A DNA stretch of 64,000 bases, from assembly GCA_049647265.1 (NCBI GenBank), contig JBARXJ010000064.1:4008-68007 (forward strand), written 5' to 3'. The translations under genes were made by a program, and so were the position numbers. This document shows, in pieces, positions 43,796 through 51,717 of this stretch. This DNA comes from JAAURB01 sp049647265 (GTDB lineage: Bacteria; Cyanobacteriota; Cyanobacteriia; Cyanobacteriales; Microcoleaceae). The notes below the pieces were generated by a model, which was not told the origin of the DNA, ran no database searches, and was given only the letters and a program-made list of their open reading frames with translations. Within the stretch, counting starts at the first letter, position 1. Each line of letters opens with the position of its first letter.

Positions 43796-44617
43796 ATGAA
43801 TTTTACCGCACGTCTTTCCTTTACTGCCTATTCTGCTGATGAGATTAAAGCAATTCTCAATCAGGGAAAAAGTTTAGCAAGTCTCAATTTACAAAGGGTT
43901 AATTTAAGCCAGATGGCGTTAAGGGATGTTGATTTAACGGGGACTGTTTTAATTGGTGCTAACTTAAGCCAAACCAACCTAGAGGGGGCTAACTTACAAA
44001 ACGCTGACCTTCGAGGCGCAAATTTACAGGGGGCTAACTTACAAAATGCTAACTTACAGGGAAGTTGTTTAAATCGCGCTCAATTACAAGGGTGTAATTT
44101 GAATCACGCTCAATTAGAAGGGGCTATTCTACAGCTTGCCCTTTATGACAGTCAAACCATTTGGACAGAAGGATATAACTACCGCAATTCTGGAGCAGTT
44201 GGCCCCAAAGCCAATCTAGGCGGAGTGTTTCTCAATACCGCAAACCTCAGAGGGGCTGACTTACAAGGTGCAAACTTACGGGGGGCTTATTTAAGTGGTG
44301 CGGACTTAACGGCAGCTAATTTAGCAGATGCAGCCCTGAGTGGAGCAACCTTACAAGGAGCGTTTCTCACGGGGGCCTATCTCCGTAATGCCCGACTCAT
44401 TGGGGTAGAGTTACAAGGTGCTGATTTACGGGGGGCTGATGTCACGGGGGTCAGTTGGGAGCAGTTACAGAGTATTGCTGGGGCTGATTTTACCAATGTT
44501 CAAGGACTGAGTGAAGCCGACCGGGCTTATTTATGTAGTCGTCCGGCTCAAGAGTTAGGCACTTGGAATTCCTTTACTCGCTCGAATACAGCCATGAGTT
44601 TGGGATGTTCTCTGTAA
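43796..44617 (+). CDS. Pentapeptide-repeat protein
   Basis: 273 residues from ATG 43796, dominated by A(D/N)LxG-type pentapeptide repeats (about residues 35-110 and 145-230) that form a right-handed beta-helix. Between them is a loop typical of cyanobacterial members (LALYDSQTIWTEGYNYRNSG). Function unknown; such proteins are abundant in cyanobacteria. It sits inside the phycoerythrin island, and its 3' tail has been tandemly copied (see the repeat entry). Confidence 0.85.
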   Translation: MNFTARLSFTAYSADEIKAILNQGKSLASLNLQRVNLSQMALRDVDLTGTVLIGANLSQTNLEGANLQNADLRGANLQGANLQNANLQGSCLNRAQLQGCNLNHAQLEGAILQLALYDSQTIWTEGYNYRNSGAVGPKANLGGVFLNTANLRGADLQGANLRGAYLSGADLTAANLADAALSGATLQGAFLTGAYLRNARLIGVELQGADLRGADVTGVSWEQLQSIAGADFTNVQGLSEADRAYLCSRPAQELGTWNSFTRSNTAMSLGCSL

Positions 44618-44827
44618 CTGTAGGGTGCGTCCCACAGACGCACCTAAAAACCCTTGAGATCAGAAATTAAATGCTCAAAATAGGGAGTTAATTCGGGTTG
44701 TTCTTCTGGATAAAATAGTTCTCTGTAACTGTAGGGTGCGTCCCACAGACGCACCTAAAAACCCTTGAGATGAGAAATTAAATGCTCAAAATAGGGAGTT
44801 AATTCTGATTTTTCTTCTGGATAAAAT
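44607..44827. repeat. About 110-bp tandem duplication joining gene ends
   Basis: Unit 44607-44716 repeats at 44717-44826. Each unit consists of the last bases of the pentapeptide gene (TTCTCTGTAACTG), a GTAGGGTGCGTC palindrome, and the 3' tail of the phycobiliprotein gene (starts CTAAAAACCCTTGAGAT at 44644 and 44755). The second copy extends further and ends at about 44851. The true gene tail begins at 44896. Confidence 0.9.
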
Positions 44828-44857
44828 TGCTGCAAACTATAGGTTTTTAAGTAATAT

Positions 44858-44884
44858 AAAGGTGCGTCAACGACGCACCCTACA
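44858..44884. repeat. GGTGCGTC / GACGCACC palindrome, third copy
   Basis: AAGGTGCGTCAACGACGCAC followed by CCTAC: the same palindrome as at 44620-44646 and 44730-44757 but in the reverse orientation, directly before the real end of the phycobiliprotein gene. Confidence 0.8.
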
Positions 44885-44895
44885 ATCTACCCTCG

Positions 44896-45471
44896 CTAAA
44901 AACCCTTGAGATGAGAAATTAAATGCTCAAAATAGGGAGTTAATTCTGATTTTTCTTCTGGATAAAATTGCTGCAAACTATAGGTTTTTAAGTTCTCTAA
45001 ACCACAAATCATGGCATCTAGAGGAACCTGTAATTCTTCATAGAGTAGCCGCATATTTTCTAAACCTTGTGGGCTGGTAAATTCTAGCTGCTTTCCTGTA
45101 ATTCCGTAGGTAATACAGCGTAAAAAATGCCAGAAATCCCGCCAGCAAGCGTCTGCACGTTCCGCTGGATAAAGACCACCCCCAGGTTTAGTAATTTGAG
45201 GATAAGTGGTTAGAACTTGTTCTCTGGCTTGATCGACCAGTGAATTTGCCTGATCTCGTAATAGTTTTGCCCGTTCAGTTGCTAATTTTTGATTAGGGGT
45301 TAAAGCCTGAATTTGGGCTAAATCTTCATCGGTTAAATAGCGACCTTCATCATCAGCTTGCTGAAAAATTTGTAGCACTTCATCACTGTACAAATCCTGC
45401 CAACGGGCAAAACTAACAATTCTAGCTTTAGGGATTAATTGTTTTGCTCTTTCGCTTAATTGACTACTCAT
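44896..45471 (-). CDS. Orphan phycobiliprotein-like protein
   Basis: 191-residue globin-like phycobiliprotein relative. The chromophore-binding region reads KPGGGLYPAERADACWRDFW with Cys109 aligned to the Cys81/82 of ApcA/CpeA (ATCLRD), plus FLRCITYGI. It is about 27 residues longer than standard subunits at the N-terminus (MSSQLSERAKQLIPKARIVS) and poor in the usual contact motifs. It is the last gene of the operon pebA-pebB-this gene, with 20-bp gaps, so it is made with the bilin synthesis enzymes. Possible bilin carrier, regulator or minor antenna protein; function unknown. Confidence 0.85.
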   Translation of the reverse strand: MSSQLSERAKQLIPKARIVSFARWQDLYSDEVLQIFQQADDEGRYLTDEDLAQIQALTPNQKLATERAKLLRDQANSLVDQAREQVLTTYPQITKPGGGLYPAERADACWRDFWHFLRCITYGITGKQLEFTSPQGLENMRLLYEELQVPLDAMICGLENLKTYSLQQFYPEEKSELTPYFEHLISHLKGF

Positions 45472-45491
45472 CTTTTACTTTGAAAAATCAG

Positions 45492-46232
45492 TTAATGATA
45501 GGTTAAATGTCGTTCTAAATCAAAGAGAAATCCATGAATATATTCTTCTGTCCATTCTGGCCCATAGAAACGGGTAAACATTCCCCGTGCTGGATCTTTT
45601 TCTGCGCGATATGTAATGTAGCGCCGTTGAGCTTGGAGAATCTCTTCTCGTCTTTTATTATCCGTTATCGGTTGAGCTAAATCAACAAAATTTAAATAGG
45701 CTTGCAGATAGTCTTTAAAGGCGGCAAAAACTCGTGTCATCACCACTTCTGTTTCTTGAAGACGAGTCCACAAAAAGATTGGAGAAAAGAAAGGTTTTGC
45801 TTCTTCTGGAAAGTCGCCCCCCCAGGGTAAATGCTGTTGATGGGTTTTAAATAAGGGTAACAGTGGCTCGCTATATTGCTGTTGATAAGCAGCATCATGA
45901 AACAGCGGTTGCATATCTAGCGCGATTAAATGTCCCCCCGGTAATGTGACTAAATCTGCCCCAAAAAAGGGTAAATCATAGTTTAACTGGGGAAAAATCA
46001 CGAAGTTAAGCACTTGTAAGCTATCGCCCCCCTGAACATGAGCCGCTCGAATTTGCCTGAGTTTGGGAGATTGATAGCCATAGCTCGTCGTCACTACCGT
46101 CTCTTGGCGTTTTCCCTTGCCTGTAATGGCTTGTTTGCTCTCAAACCCTTCCGGAATGGGATAAGGCTGTAAGCTTAAGCGCTCTTGCATGACTGTGAGA
46201 GCGTAGTCTAAGAAGGGTTGGTAAAGGGTCAT
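45492..46232 (-). CDS. pebB: Phycoerythrobilin:ferredoxin oxidoreductase
   Basis: Reduces 15,16-dihydrobiliverdin to phycoerythrobilin with ferredoxin. 246 residues of the ferredoxin-dependent bilin reductase family: motifs RQIRAAHVQGGDSLQVLNFV, YDLPFFGADLVTLPGGHL, ALDMQPLF, and the C-terminal ARGMFTRFYGPEWTEEYIHGF. PebB is told from PebA by order and by sequence. Spaced 20 bp from pebA and from the orphan phycobiliprotein. Confidence 0.95.
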   Translation of the reverse strand: MTLYQPFLDYALTVMQERLSLQPYPIPEGFESKQAITGKGKRQETVVTTSYGYQSPKLRQIRAAHVQGGDSLQVLNFVIFPQLNYDLPFFGADLVTLPGGHLIALDMQPLFHDAAYQQQYSEPLLPLFKTHQQHLPWGGDFPEEAKPFFSPIFLWTRLQETEVVMTRVFAAFKDYLQAYLNFVDLAQPITDNKRREEILQAQRRYITYRAEKDPARGMFTRFYGPEWTEEYIHGFLFDLERHLTYH

Positions 46233-46252
46233 AACTGCGCTTGAAGTTTAGC

Positions 46253-46987
46253 TTACTGTGTTTTTGTTGCTGTCGCCACTGGAACCGCATCTTCAAATAA
46301 AAAGTTATACAGAAAGTTTTCTGACCATTCATGACCAAAATAGCTACTAAATAGTCCAGATGCCGGATCTCGTTCTGCGCTATATTGATCGTAATCTTTC
46401 TGAGCCTGGGCAATTCGCTCAATGGCAGCAGGATCGGTTTGGGGCTGAGCCTTTTCTAACAGTTGCCAATAGAGTTGAATATATTCTTGATAGGCTGGAA
46501 AGAGGCGATTTACTACGGTTTGAGGATCAGTTTTCGCAAATAACAGATAGGGAGAAAAATACTGATTGGCATCATAAAATTTCATTTCTAAACCTTGCGC
46601 CAGTTCGTTATATTTTTCCCGCACCGGTGCCATGGGTTGAATATATTTCTCTAAATAATCATCATCGCGAAATAGAGGTTGAAAATCTAGAACTACTAAT
46701 ATTTTCTTCTGACCAAAAGCGAGAAAATCAATCCCCAGTAACGGTAAGTCATATTCATAGCTTGGATAAATCACGCTATTGAAAATTTGAGCCGTTTCCC
46801 CTGCATTGATGTAGGTGTAGCGGATTTTTCGCAATTGCGGAGATTGATAACACCAGCTTTCTATCATGGCGGGGTTTTTGCCCCGAGAGCTAATTTTAAA
46901 TTCTAACTCAGCAGGAACGGCTCGGCTGCTAAGAGCAAAGCGGCTAAACAGTTCTTGTTCGAGGTATTGCAGAAATGGCTGAAACAT
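46253..46987 (-). CDS. pebA: 15,16-dihydrobiliverdin:ferredoxin oxidoreductase
   Basis: First of two reductases, converting biliverdin IXa to 15,16-dihydrobiliverdin, which passes to PebB. 244 residues with LRKIRYTYINAGETAQIFNSV, YDLPLLGIDFLAFG, LDFQPLFRDDDYLEKY and ASGLFSSYFGHEWSENFLYNF. First gene of the operon and divergent from cpeBA, with a 432-bp shared regulatory region. Confidence 0.95.
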   Translation of the reverse strand: MFQPFLQYLEQELFSRFALSSRAVPAELEFKISSRGKNPAMIESWCYQSPQLRKIRYTYINAGETAQIFNSVIYPSYEYDLPLLGIDFLAFGQKKILVVLDFQPLFRDDDYLEKYIQPMAPVREKYNELAQGLEMKFYDANQYFSPYLLFAKTDPQTVVNRLFPAYQEYIQLYWQLLEKAQPQTDPAAIERIAQAQKDYDQYSAERDPASGLFSSYFGHEWSENFLYNFLFEDAVPVATATKTQ

Positions 46988-47067
46988 AGCGTGACGAAAA
47001 CAGACCTATTACCTAATCTGAAAATAAGGAATAAACTGAGATTTTGTCTCATTTATCCCCAAGAAAG

Positions 47068-47080
47068 TTACAATTTGTAA
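47068..47080. promoter_or_regulatory. Palindrome TTACA-N3-TGTAA, pebA side
   Basis: TTACAATTTGTAA, 81 bp upstream of the pebA start. Same half-sites and spacing as the palindrome near cpeB, so a shared regulator is possible. Confidence 0.5.
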
Positions 47081-47280
47081 TGTTTAAGAGGGAATGGGGA
47101 ATAGGGGATAGCCCAGTCGGCCAGTCGGTAATCGGTGGGTCATTGCTGTGTGGACAGGGAACAAATGGCTATGGACTAACAACGAAGTACCCAATTAAAG
47201 TAACGTTTTATAACTATAGGATTGACAAATAGTCGTAGGCTTGAACATCCACCCAAATAGATATTTTTCAGTTAACAATA

Positions 47281-47293
47281 TTACAAAATGTAA
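47281..47293. promoter_or_regulatory. Palindrome TTACA-N3-TGTAA, cpeB side
   Basis: TTACAAAATGTAA, 127 bp upstream of the cpeB start. A single half-site (GTTACAT) follows nearer the gene at about 47353. Confidence 0.5.
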
Positions 47294-47419
47294 CTTTCTT
47301 TTTCAGAAATGAGACGAGAGTTACCCTTTGCTCGTATGTTGGTAAACCAGTTAGTTACATCACACAGAGTGAAGTAATAAATTCAATTAACTTTTGCTCA
47401 ATAGTATAAGGAGAAAAAG

Positions 47420-47974
47420 ATGCTAGATAAGTTTTCAAGAGCTGTGGTTTCAGCCGATAACAGCACTTCCCCCGTGGGCGATATCGATGCCCTCAAAGAA
47501 TTTATCAAAAACGGTAACCGTCGTTTAGATGCAGTTAATGCCCTGGCAAGTAACGCGAGCTGCATGGTTTCTGATGCGGTTGCGGGAATGATCTGCGAAA
47601 ACCAAAGTTTAATCCAAGCTGGTGGTAACTGCTACCCCAACCGTCGGATGGCTGCTTGCTTACGGGATGCTGAAATCATCTTACGTTATGTCACCTATGC
47701 ATTACTCGCGGGTGATGCTTCTGTTCTCGATGATCGCTGCTTAAATGGTTTAAAAGAAACTTATGCTGCTTTAGGCGTTCCCGCAAATTCAACTGTGCGT
47801 GCCGTTGAAATCATGAAAGCTCAAGCCGCTGCTCACATTAAAGATACCCCGAGCGAAAAATTTGCAGGTAACAAACTGCGGATTATGGGCGCTCCTGTTG
47901 TTGAAGATCGTTGCGCTAGCTTAGTTTCTGAATCTTCTAGCTACTTTGATCGTGTTATTGCTGCACTCAGCTAG
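47420..47974 (+). CDS. cpeB: C-phycoerythrin beta subunit
   Basis: Antenna protein of the phycobilisome rods. 184 residues; all expected bilin-binding Cys are present: Cys48 and Cys59 (doubly linked bilin), Cys80 in AACLRD and Cys165. Asn70 in GGNCYPN is the site of the conserved gamma-N-methylation. AAGGAG at normal distance. First gene of cpeBA. Confidence 0.97.
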   Translation: MLDKFSRAVVSADNSTSPVGDIDALKEFIKNGNRRLDAVNALASNASCMVSDAVAGMICENQSLIQAGGNCYPNRRMAACLRDAEIILRYVTYALLAGDASVLDDRCLNGLKETYAALGVPANSTVRAVEIMKAQAAAHIKDTPSEKFAGNKLRIMGAPVVEDRCASLVSESSSYFDRVIAALS

Positions 47975-48049
47975 TCTTTAAGCAAAGAAGTTCTAATCTT
48001 GCTGAACTTAAATCCAATTAACAATCAATCATTTGGGAGATAACAAATA

Positions 48050-48544
48050 ATGAAATCTGTTGTAACAACTGCAATTGCTTCTGCTGATGCAGCAGGGCGT
48101 TTTCCGACCGCTTCTGATTTAGAATCTGTACAAGGTTCCATTCAGCGTGCTGCTGCGCGTTTAGAAGCGGCTGAAAAGTTAGGTAATAACCTCGACCAAG
48201 TCGCTGGCGAAGCGTATGATGCTTGCATTAAGCGTTATTCCTACCTCAACAACGAAGGTGAAGCCAACTCTACCGATACTTTCAAAGCAAAATGTGCTCG
48301 TGACATCAAGCACTATATGCGTCTGATCCAATACAGCTTGGTAGTGGGTGGTACTGGCCCATTAGATGAGTGGGGAATTGCTGGACAACGTGAAGTTTAT
48401 CGTGCATTAAACTTACCCACTGCACCTTACGTTGAAGCGTTTCGCTTTGCTCGTAACCGGGGTTGCGCTCCTCGCGATATGTCTCAGCAAGCATTAACTG
48501 AGTACAACGCGATGTTGGATTATGTGATCAATTCTCTGTCCTAG
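48050..48544 (+). CDS. cpeA: C-phycoerythrin alpha subunit
   Basis: 164 residues; the bilin-binding Cys82 (in AKCARDIKHYMR) and Cys139 (in NRGCAPRD) are both present, the two sites of C-phycoerythrin alpha. Ribosome site GGGAGA is 9 bp upstream. It follows cpeB by 75 bp and precedes a hairpin and cpeY. Confidence 0.97.
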   Translation: MKSVVTTAIASADAAGRFPTASDLESVQGSIQRAAARLEAAEKLGNNLDQVAGEAYDACIKRYSYLNNEGEANSTDTFKAKCARDIKHYMRLIQYSLVVGGTGPLDEWGIAGQREVYRALNLPTAPYVEAFRFARNRGCAPRDMSQQALTEYNAMLDYVINSLS

Positions 48545-48573
48545 TCTTTTTGACAGGTTAGTGAGCTGATATG

Positions 48574-48595
48574 CAGGGTAATATTTAATTCCCTG
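48574..48595 (+). terminator. Hairpin between cpeA and cpeY
   Basis: CAGGG / CCCTG stem with an AT-rich 12-base loop, 30 bp after the cpeA stop. No U-run follows. It may be a partial terminator or an mRNA-stabilising element that keeps cpeBA mRNA above cpeYZ. Confidence 0.4.
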
Positions 48596-48698
48596 TTGCA
48601 AGTCTGGGAATGCTTGGTACATTGCAATATCTAATTTTAGGTATCGTAATGGCGAGGAATTCCTAGGCTTGCCGTTATGTTTATCGACTGCGATAGGA

Positions 48699-49973
48699 AT
48701 GGATAAACGGTTTTTTAATCTCTTCAATCTCACAGAAGACGAGGCGATCGCACTTTTAGATACTCCTCTAGATCAGCTTGAGCAAGAGGACTCTCGCTAC
48801 GTTGCCGCTTCTCATCTGGTGAATTTCCCCACAGCCTCATCGGTTAACGCGCTCATGCGGGCAATTGAGCAGAATCACCCCAGTATGGACAACCAAATTG
48901 TCCGGCGTAAATCGGTTGAAACCTTGGGACGGTTAAAAGCTACTTCAGCTTTACCAATTATTCGTTGCTGTTTAAAAGAAGAGGATTGTTATTTAGTAGA
49001 AAATGCCGTTTGGTCTATTGGAGAAATTGGCACGACAGATGCCGAAATTTTAGAGGATGTGGCGCAATTACTGGATAAACCGCAGCAAACCCATCGGGTG
49101 ATTATCCATACTTTAACTTACCTGAATTATCAACCTGCTGTAGATCGGATTCGTCCCTTTATGGAAAATCCCGATCCCATTATTGCCAGTGCCGCTATCA
49201 CAGCCGTTTATCTTCTCAGCGGCGACAAGACCATGATGCCGCAAGTGGTGGCAATGTTACAGCATCCGAATGTATTGGCCCGGCGCTTATCGATTCAGGA
49301 TTTAGTCAATGCCCGCTATTATGATGCTATTGCTGACATTGCGCGTTGTCCGGTTTCAATTGTCTTTCGTCTGCGAGGAATACGACTATTAGCAATGGCC
49401 GGAATAGAAGCAGAAGCCATTACATTTGACACCATTCAACCCCATCTCGATCAAACCATCCGGGATCATCCTCAAGACTTAAATTTAGTCCATCACTACG
49501 ATACAGTCCCCCCATTACCTCAGCTCATTCAGTCACTCTACGAAACAGATTTCGGGCGCTGTTATCTGGCTTGTCAAACTCTACTCCAACATTACTCAGA
49601 AGAAGTCCCCGCTGCCCTATTTGACACCTATAATAAAGAGGCCTATCGTGACTATGGGGCTCATTTTCATGTCATGAAACTATTTGGCTGGTTAAAACAC
49701 GCTCCAGCTTATGATGTATTACAAAAAAACCTAAATCATCCTCAACCTCAATTTCAAAAATCTCGGGCAGCTTGCGCGATCGCCTTGGGGGAATTAGGAG
49801 AGACTCGGGCAATACCTGCTTTAAAAGCCTGTTTAGACACTAAAATTTGGGATCTTAAATATGCCGCCCTAATAGCTTTAGAAAAACTCGGCGATACCAG
49901 CGCTCATGATATTGTTCAAGATGATAGCGATATATTGCTACGGTTAAGAGCTACTCAGCCAGTCAGCCAGTAG
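48699..49973 (+). CDS. cpeY: CpeY, HEAT-repeat phycoerythrobilin lyase
   Basis: Attaches phycoerythrobilin to Cys82 of CpeA, helped by CpeZ (known from Fremyella). 424 residues from the ATG 48699 (MDKRFFNLFNLTEDEAIALL is the family N-terminus); the frame can start at TTG 48669 but the extra 10 residues look unrelated. E/F-clan HEAT repeats run through the protein (QIVRRKSVETLGRL, VENAVWSIGEIGT, SRAACAIALGELGETRAIPAL). Confidence 0.92.
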   Translation: MDKRFFNLFNLTEDEAIALLDTPLDQLEQEDSRYVAASHLVNFPTASSVNALMRAIEQNHPSMDNQIVRRKSVETLGRLKATSALPIIRCCLKEEDCYLVENAVWSIGEIGTTDAEILEDVAQLLDKPQQTHRVIIHTLTYLNYQPAVDRIRPFMENPDPIIASAAITAVYLLSGDKTMMPQVVAMLQHPNVLARRLSIQDLVNARYYDAIADIARCPVSIVFRLRGIRLLAMAGIEAEAITFDTIQPHLDQTIRDHPQDLNLVHHYDTVPPLPQLIQSLYETDFGRCYLACQTLLQHYSEEVPAALFDTYNKEAYRDYGAHFHVMKLFGWLKHAPAYDVLQKNLNHPQPQFQKSRAACAIALGELGETRAIPALKACLDTKIWDLKYAALIALEKLGDTSAHDIVQDDSDILLRLRATQPVSQ

Positions 49974-50000
49974 AAAGTGATTAACAACTAACAACCTTGT

Positions 50001-50016
50001 CCCCGCGTAGGCGGGG
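50001..50016. repeat. CCCCGC / GCGGGG palindrome inside a heptamer tract
   Basis: CCCCGCGTAGGCGGGG: perfect 6-bp stem with a 4-base loop between cpeY and cpeZ. ACAACTAACAAC-like units lie on both sides of it, so it seems to have been inserted into the heptamer array. Confidence 0.65.
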
Positions 50017-50023
50017 ATAACAA

Positions 50024-50079
50024 CTAATAACTAATAACTAATAACTAACAACTAACAACTAATAACTAATAACTAACAA
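50024..50079. repeat. 7-bp tandem repeat array, eight units, upstream of cpeZ
   Basis: Eight heptamers in phase, CTAATAA or CTAACAA, ending 9 bp before the cpeZ ATG. The complement TTATTAG also ends the array at 13204-13238, so these belong to one STRR family. The array occupies the cpeZ leader. Confidence 0.9.
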
Positions 50080-50088
50080 CCAAAAACC

Positions 50089-50697
50089 ATGACAACTAAC
50101 TCTTTATTTGAACGACTTAAACATCCAAACCCCCATTTACGAGAACGAGCTATGGTGGAAATTGTGGAGTCTCGTAACGAAAATACTATTCCTGATTTAA
50201 TTAGTATTTTAGATCAAGAAGATGTGACTTATCGTCGAGCCGCTGTTAAAACTTTAGGCGTAATTGGGGTTGATGCGGTTCCGGCTGTGGTTGACTCTTT
50301 ATTAAATAGTGATAATGTTACAGTGCGCGGAAGTGCGGCTAAAGCATTAGCTCAAATTGCAGTTAATTATCCCGATATATCTTTTCCAGAAGAAGGTTTA
50401 CAAGGATTAAAAGCTGCTATTAATGATCCTAATCCTGTAGTTCATATTGCCTCAGTGATGGCGTTAGGTCAAATGGGTACAGCCGCTTTTGATATATTAG
50501 TCGAAGCGCTTCAAACCACTGATAATATTGCTGCACAAGTCGCGATTGTCAATGCACTCGCTTCTGTTGGCGATCCTAAATGTGTGGACGTTTTAACTCA
50601 ATTTGCCAACGATGAATCTGTGGATACTTATGTGAGTGAGACTGCTAAGAGTGCTTTATCCCGTTTAGATTTAGTGATGAATTTTAATAAACGTTAG
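50089..50697 (+). CDS. cpeZ: CpeZ, HEAT-repeat partner/chaperone of CpeY
   Basis: 202 residues of HEAT/PBS-lyase repeats (HLRERAMVEIVESR, TYRRAAVKTLGVIGVDAVPAV, TVRGSAAKALAQIA, VVHIASVMALGQMG). In Fremyella CpeZ acts as chaperone-like helper of CpeY and other phycoerythrin lyases. It follows cpeY by 115 bp and is the end of the cpeBAYZ group. The ribosome site is poor; the leader is repeat-derived. Confidence 0.9.
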   Translation: MTTNSLFERLKHPNPHLRERAMVEIVESRNENTIPDLISILDQEDVTYRRAAVKTLGVIGVDAVPAVVDSLLNSDNVTVRGSAAKALAQIAVNYPDISFPEEGLQGLKAAINDPNPVVHIASVMALGQMGTAAFDILVEALQTTDNIAAQVAIVNALASVGDPKCVDVLTQFANDESVDTYVSETAKSALSRLDLVMNFNKR

Positions 50698-50706
50698 GGT
50701 GTGTTA

Positions 50707-51717
50707 TTAACGCACTGCTTGAAAAACCTGTTCAACTGTTAAATTTAATTCAGGAAATACATTGGATTGAATTAATTCTCCCTGTCTAAATAAAGCTGAT
50801 TCATACATTTTATCAACTAAATGACAGACAGTAATTGTTGGCTGTTTAGGGTTACCAATAAACCGTTTACCACCCAGTCCTAAATAATCAACAATCCAAT
50901 ATTCAGATATTCCAATATCGCTATATTCATCAAATTTCAAGGCGTAATCATCACTCCAATTCGTACTCACGACCTCAATTACTAATGGAATGGTTGCAGC
51001 CTTTGAAACAGTAGAGTACTTTTCATATAATGGCTCATTGACCAGATTTTGCCCATCTAATACCAGAATATCCGGTAAATACCCTGACTCTTTACCCTCC
51101 GGTTTGACTAATACTTTTGGTGCAATAAAATAAGGTAAATCTAAACGGTCAAATTCTACAGTAATTTTTCTGGCTAAAAATCCAGTTATACTTTCATGGG
51201 AACCTAGAGGTTGTGGTATTTCTACTACTATTTTATTATGTAATTCCCATAATTTTTCTAAAGGATTTTGTTGAATAAAGTCTTCAAACGTTAAAGATTC
51301 AGCAACTGGCTGATTTGTTGTAGCTTGAGTCATGGAGATAGAGTCCGAAGTTTTCAGCCTTGGGAAATGCTTAGAGCCATTATAACTTTTTTGTTGCGTC
51401 AATAATACACTTTCACTCTTATTATTCTGTTCTAATGATGTTTGTGCATTCTCAATCAATTGATTTCCTTTTACTAATTTAGGTTTATCTTGTTGAAATA
51501 ATTTCCATAATTCATTACGTCTATTACGAGATCTAGATAAGGATTGAACTTGAAAGTGTTGACAAATAAGCTGAATGTGTTTCCTGACAGTAGATTTTTC
51601 AATATTAAGATTTTTAGCTATTTCTTCATCTGTTTTTCCGGCTAAAAAGATTTCTAATACTTCTCTTTTTCTAGATGTTAGCCCCTCAAATCTTTGATTG
51701 ATATCCTGCTGATTCAT
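50707..51717 (-). CDS. HTH (LuxR/GerE-like) - Uma2 nuclease-fold fusion
   Basis: 336 residues from ATG 51717 (GAAGG upstream). An N-terminal helix-turn-helix (about 12-57: GLTSRKREVLEIFLAGKTDE, then EIAKNLNIEKSTVRKHI) is joined by a low-complexity linker to a Uma2 (DUF820) domain of the PD-(D/E)XK fold (about 135-335) with catalytic-type D in YLPDILVLD and E in PLVIEVVS. Uma2 proteins are numerous in cyanobacteria and usually stand alone; a fused DNA-binding domain is uncommon. Convergent with cpeZ, 9 bp between stops. Function unknown. Confidence 0.85.
   Translation of the reverse strand: MNQQDINQRFEGLTSRKREVLEIFLAGKTDEEIAKNLNIEKSTVRKHIQLICQHFQVQSLSRSRNRRNELWKLFQQDKPKLVKGNQLIENAQTSLEQNNKSESVLLTQQKSYNGSKHFPRLKTSDSISMTQATTNQPVAESLTFEDFIQQNPLEKLWELHNKIVVEIPQPLGSHESITGFLARKITVEFDRLDLPYFIAPKVLVKPEGKESGYLPDILVLDGQNLVNEPLYEKYSTVSKAATIPLVIEVVSTNWSDDYALKFDEYSDIGISEYWIVDYLGLGGKRFIGNPKQPTITVCHLVDKMYESALFRQGELIQSNVFPELNLTVEQVFQAVR

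Larger units (their letters stand above)
46988..47419. promoter_or_regulatory. Divergent pebA / cpeB regulatory region
   Basis: 432 bp between two phycoerythrin operons. Contains two palindromes of the form TTACA-N3-TGTAA (47068-47080 and 47281-47293) and an AAGGAG ribosome site for cpeB at about 47409. The short open frame inside (47044-47232) is not credible coding sequence. No recognisable -10/-35 box was fixed. Confidence 0.6.

Noticed and set aside
46141..46782. Overlapping frames inside pebA and pebB on either strand
   Set aside because: They are shadows of the bilin reductase genes, which have clear family motifs.
47044..47232. Short + strand frame in the pebA/cpeB intergenic region
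   Set aside because: No ribosome site or domain; repeat-like composition (GGCCAGTCGGTAATCGG); lies in a regulatory region.
49980..50088. Possible CRISPR array
   Set aside because: The repeat unit is 7 bp without unique spacers, so it is a short tandem repeat, not a CRISPR.
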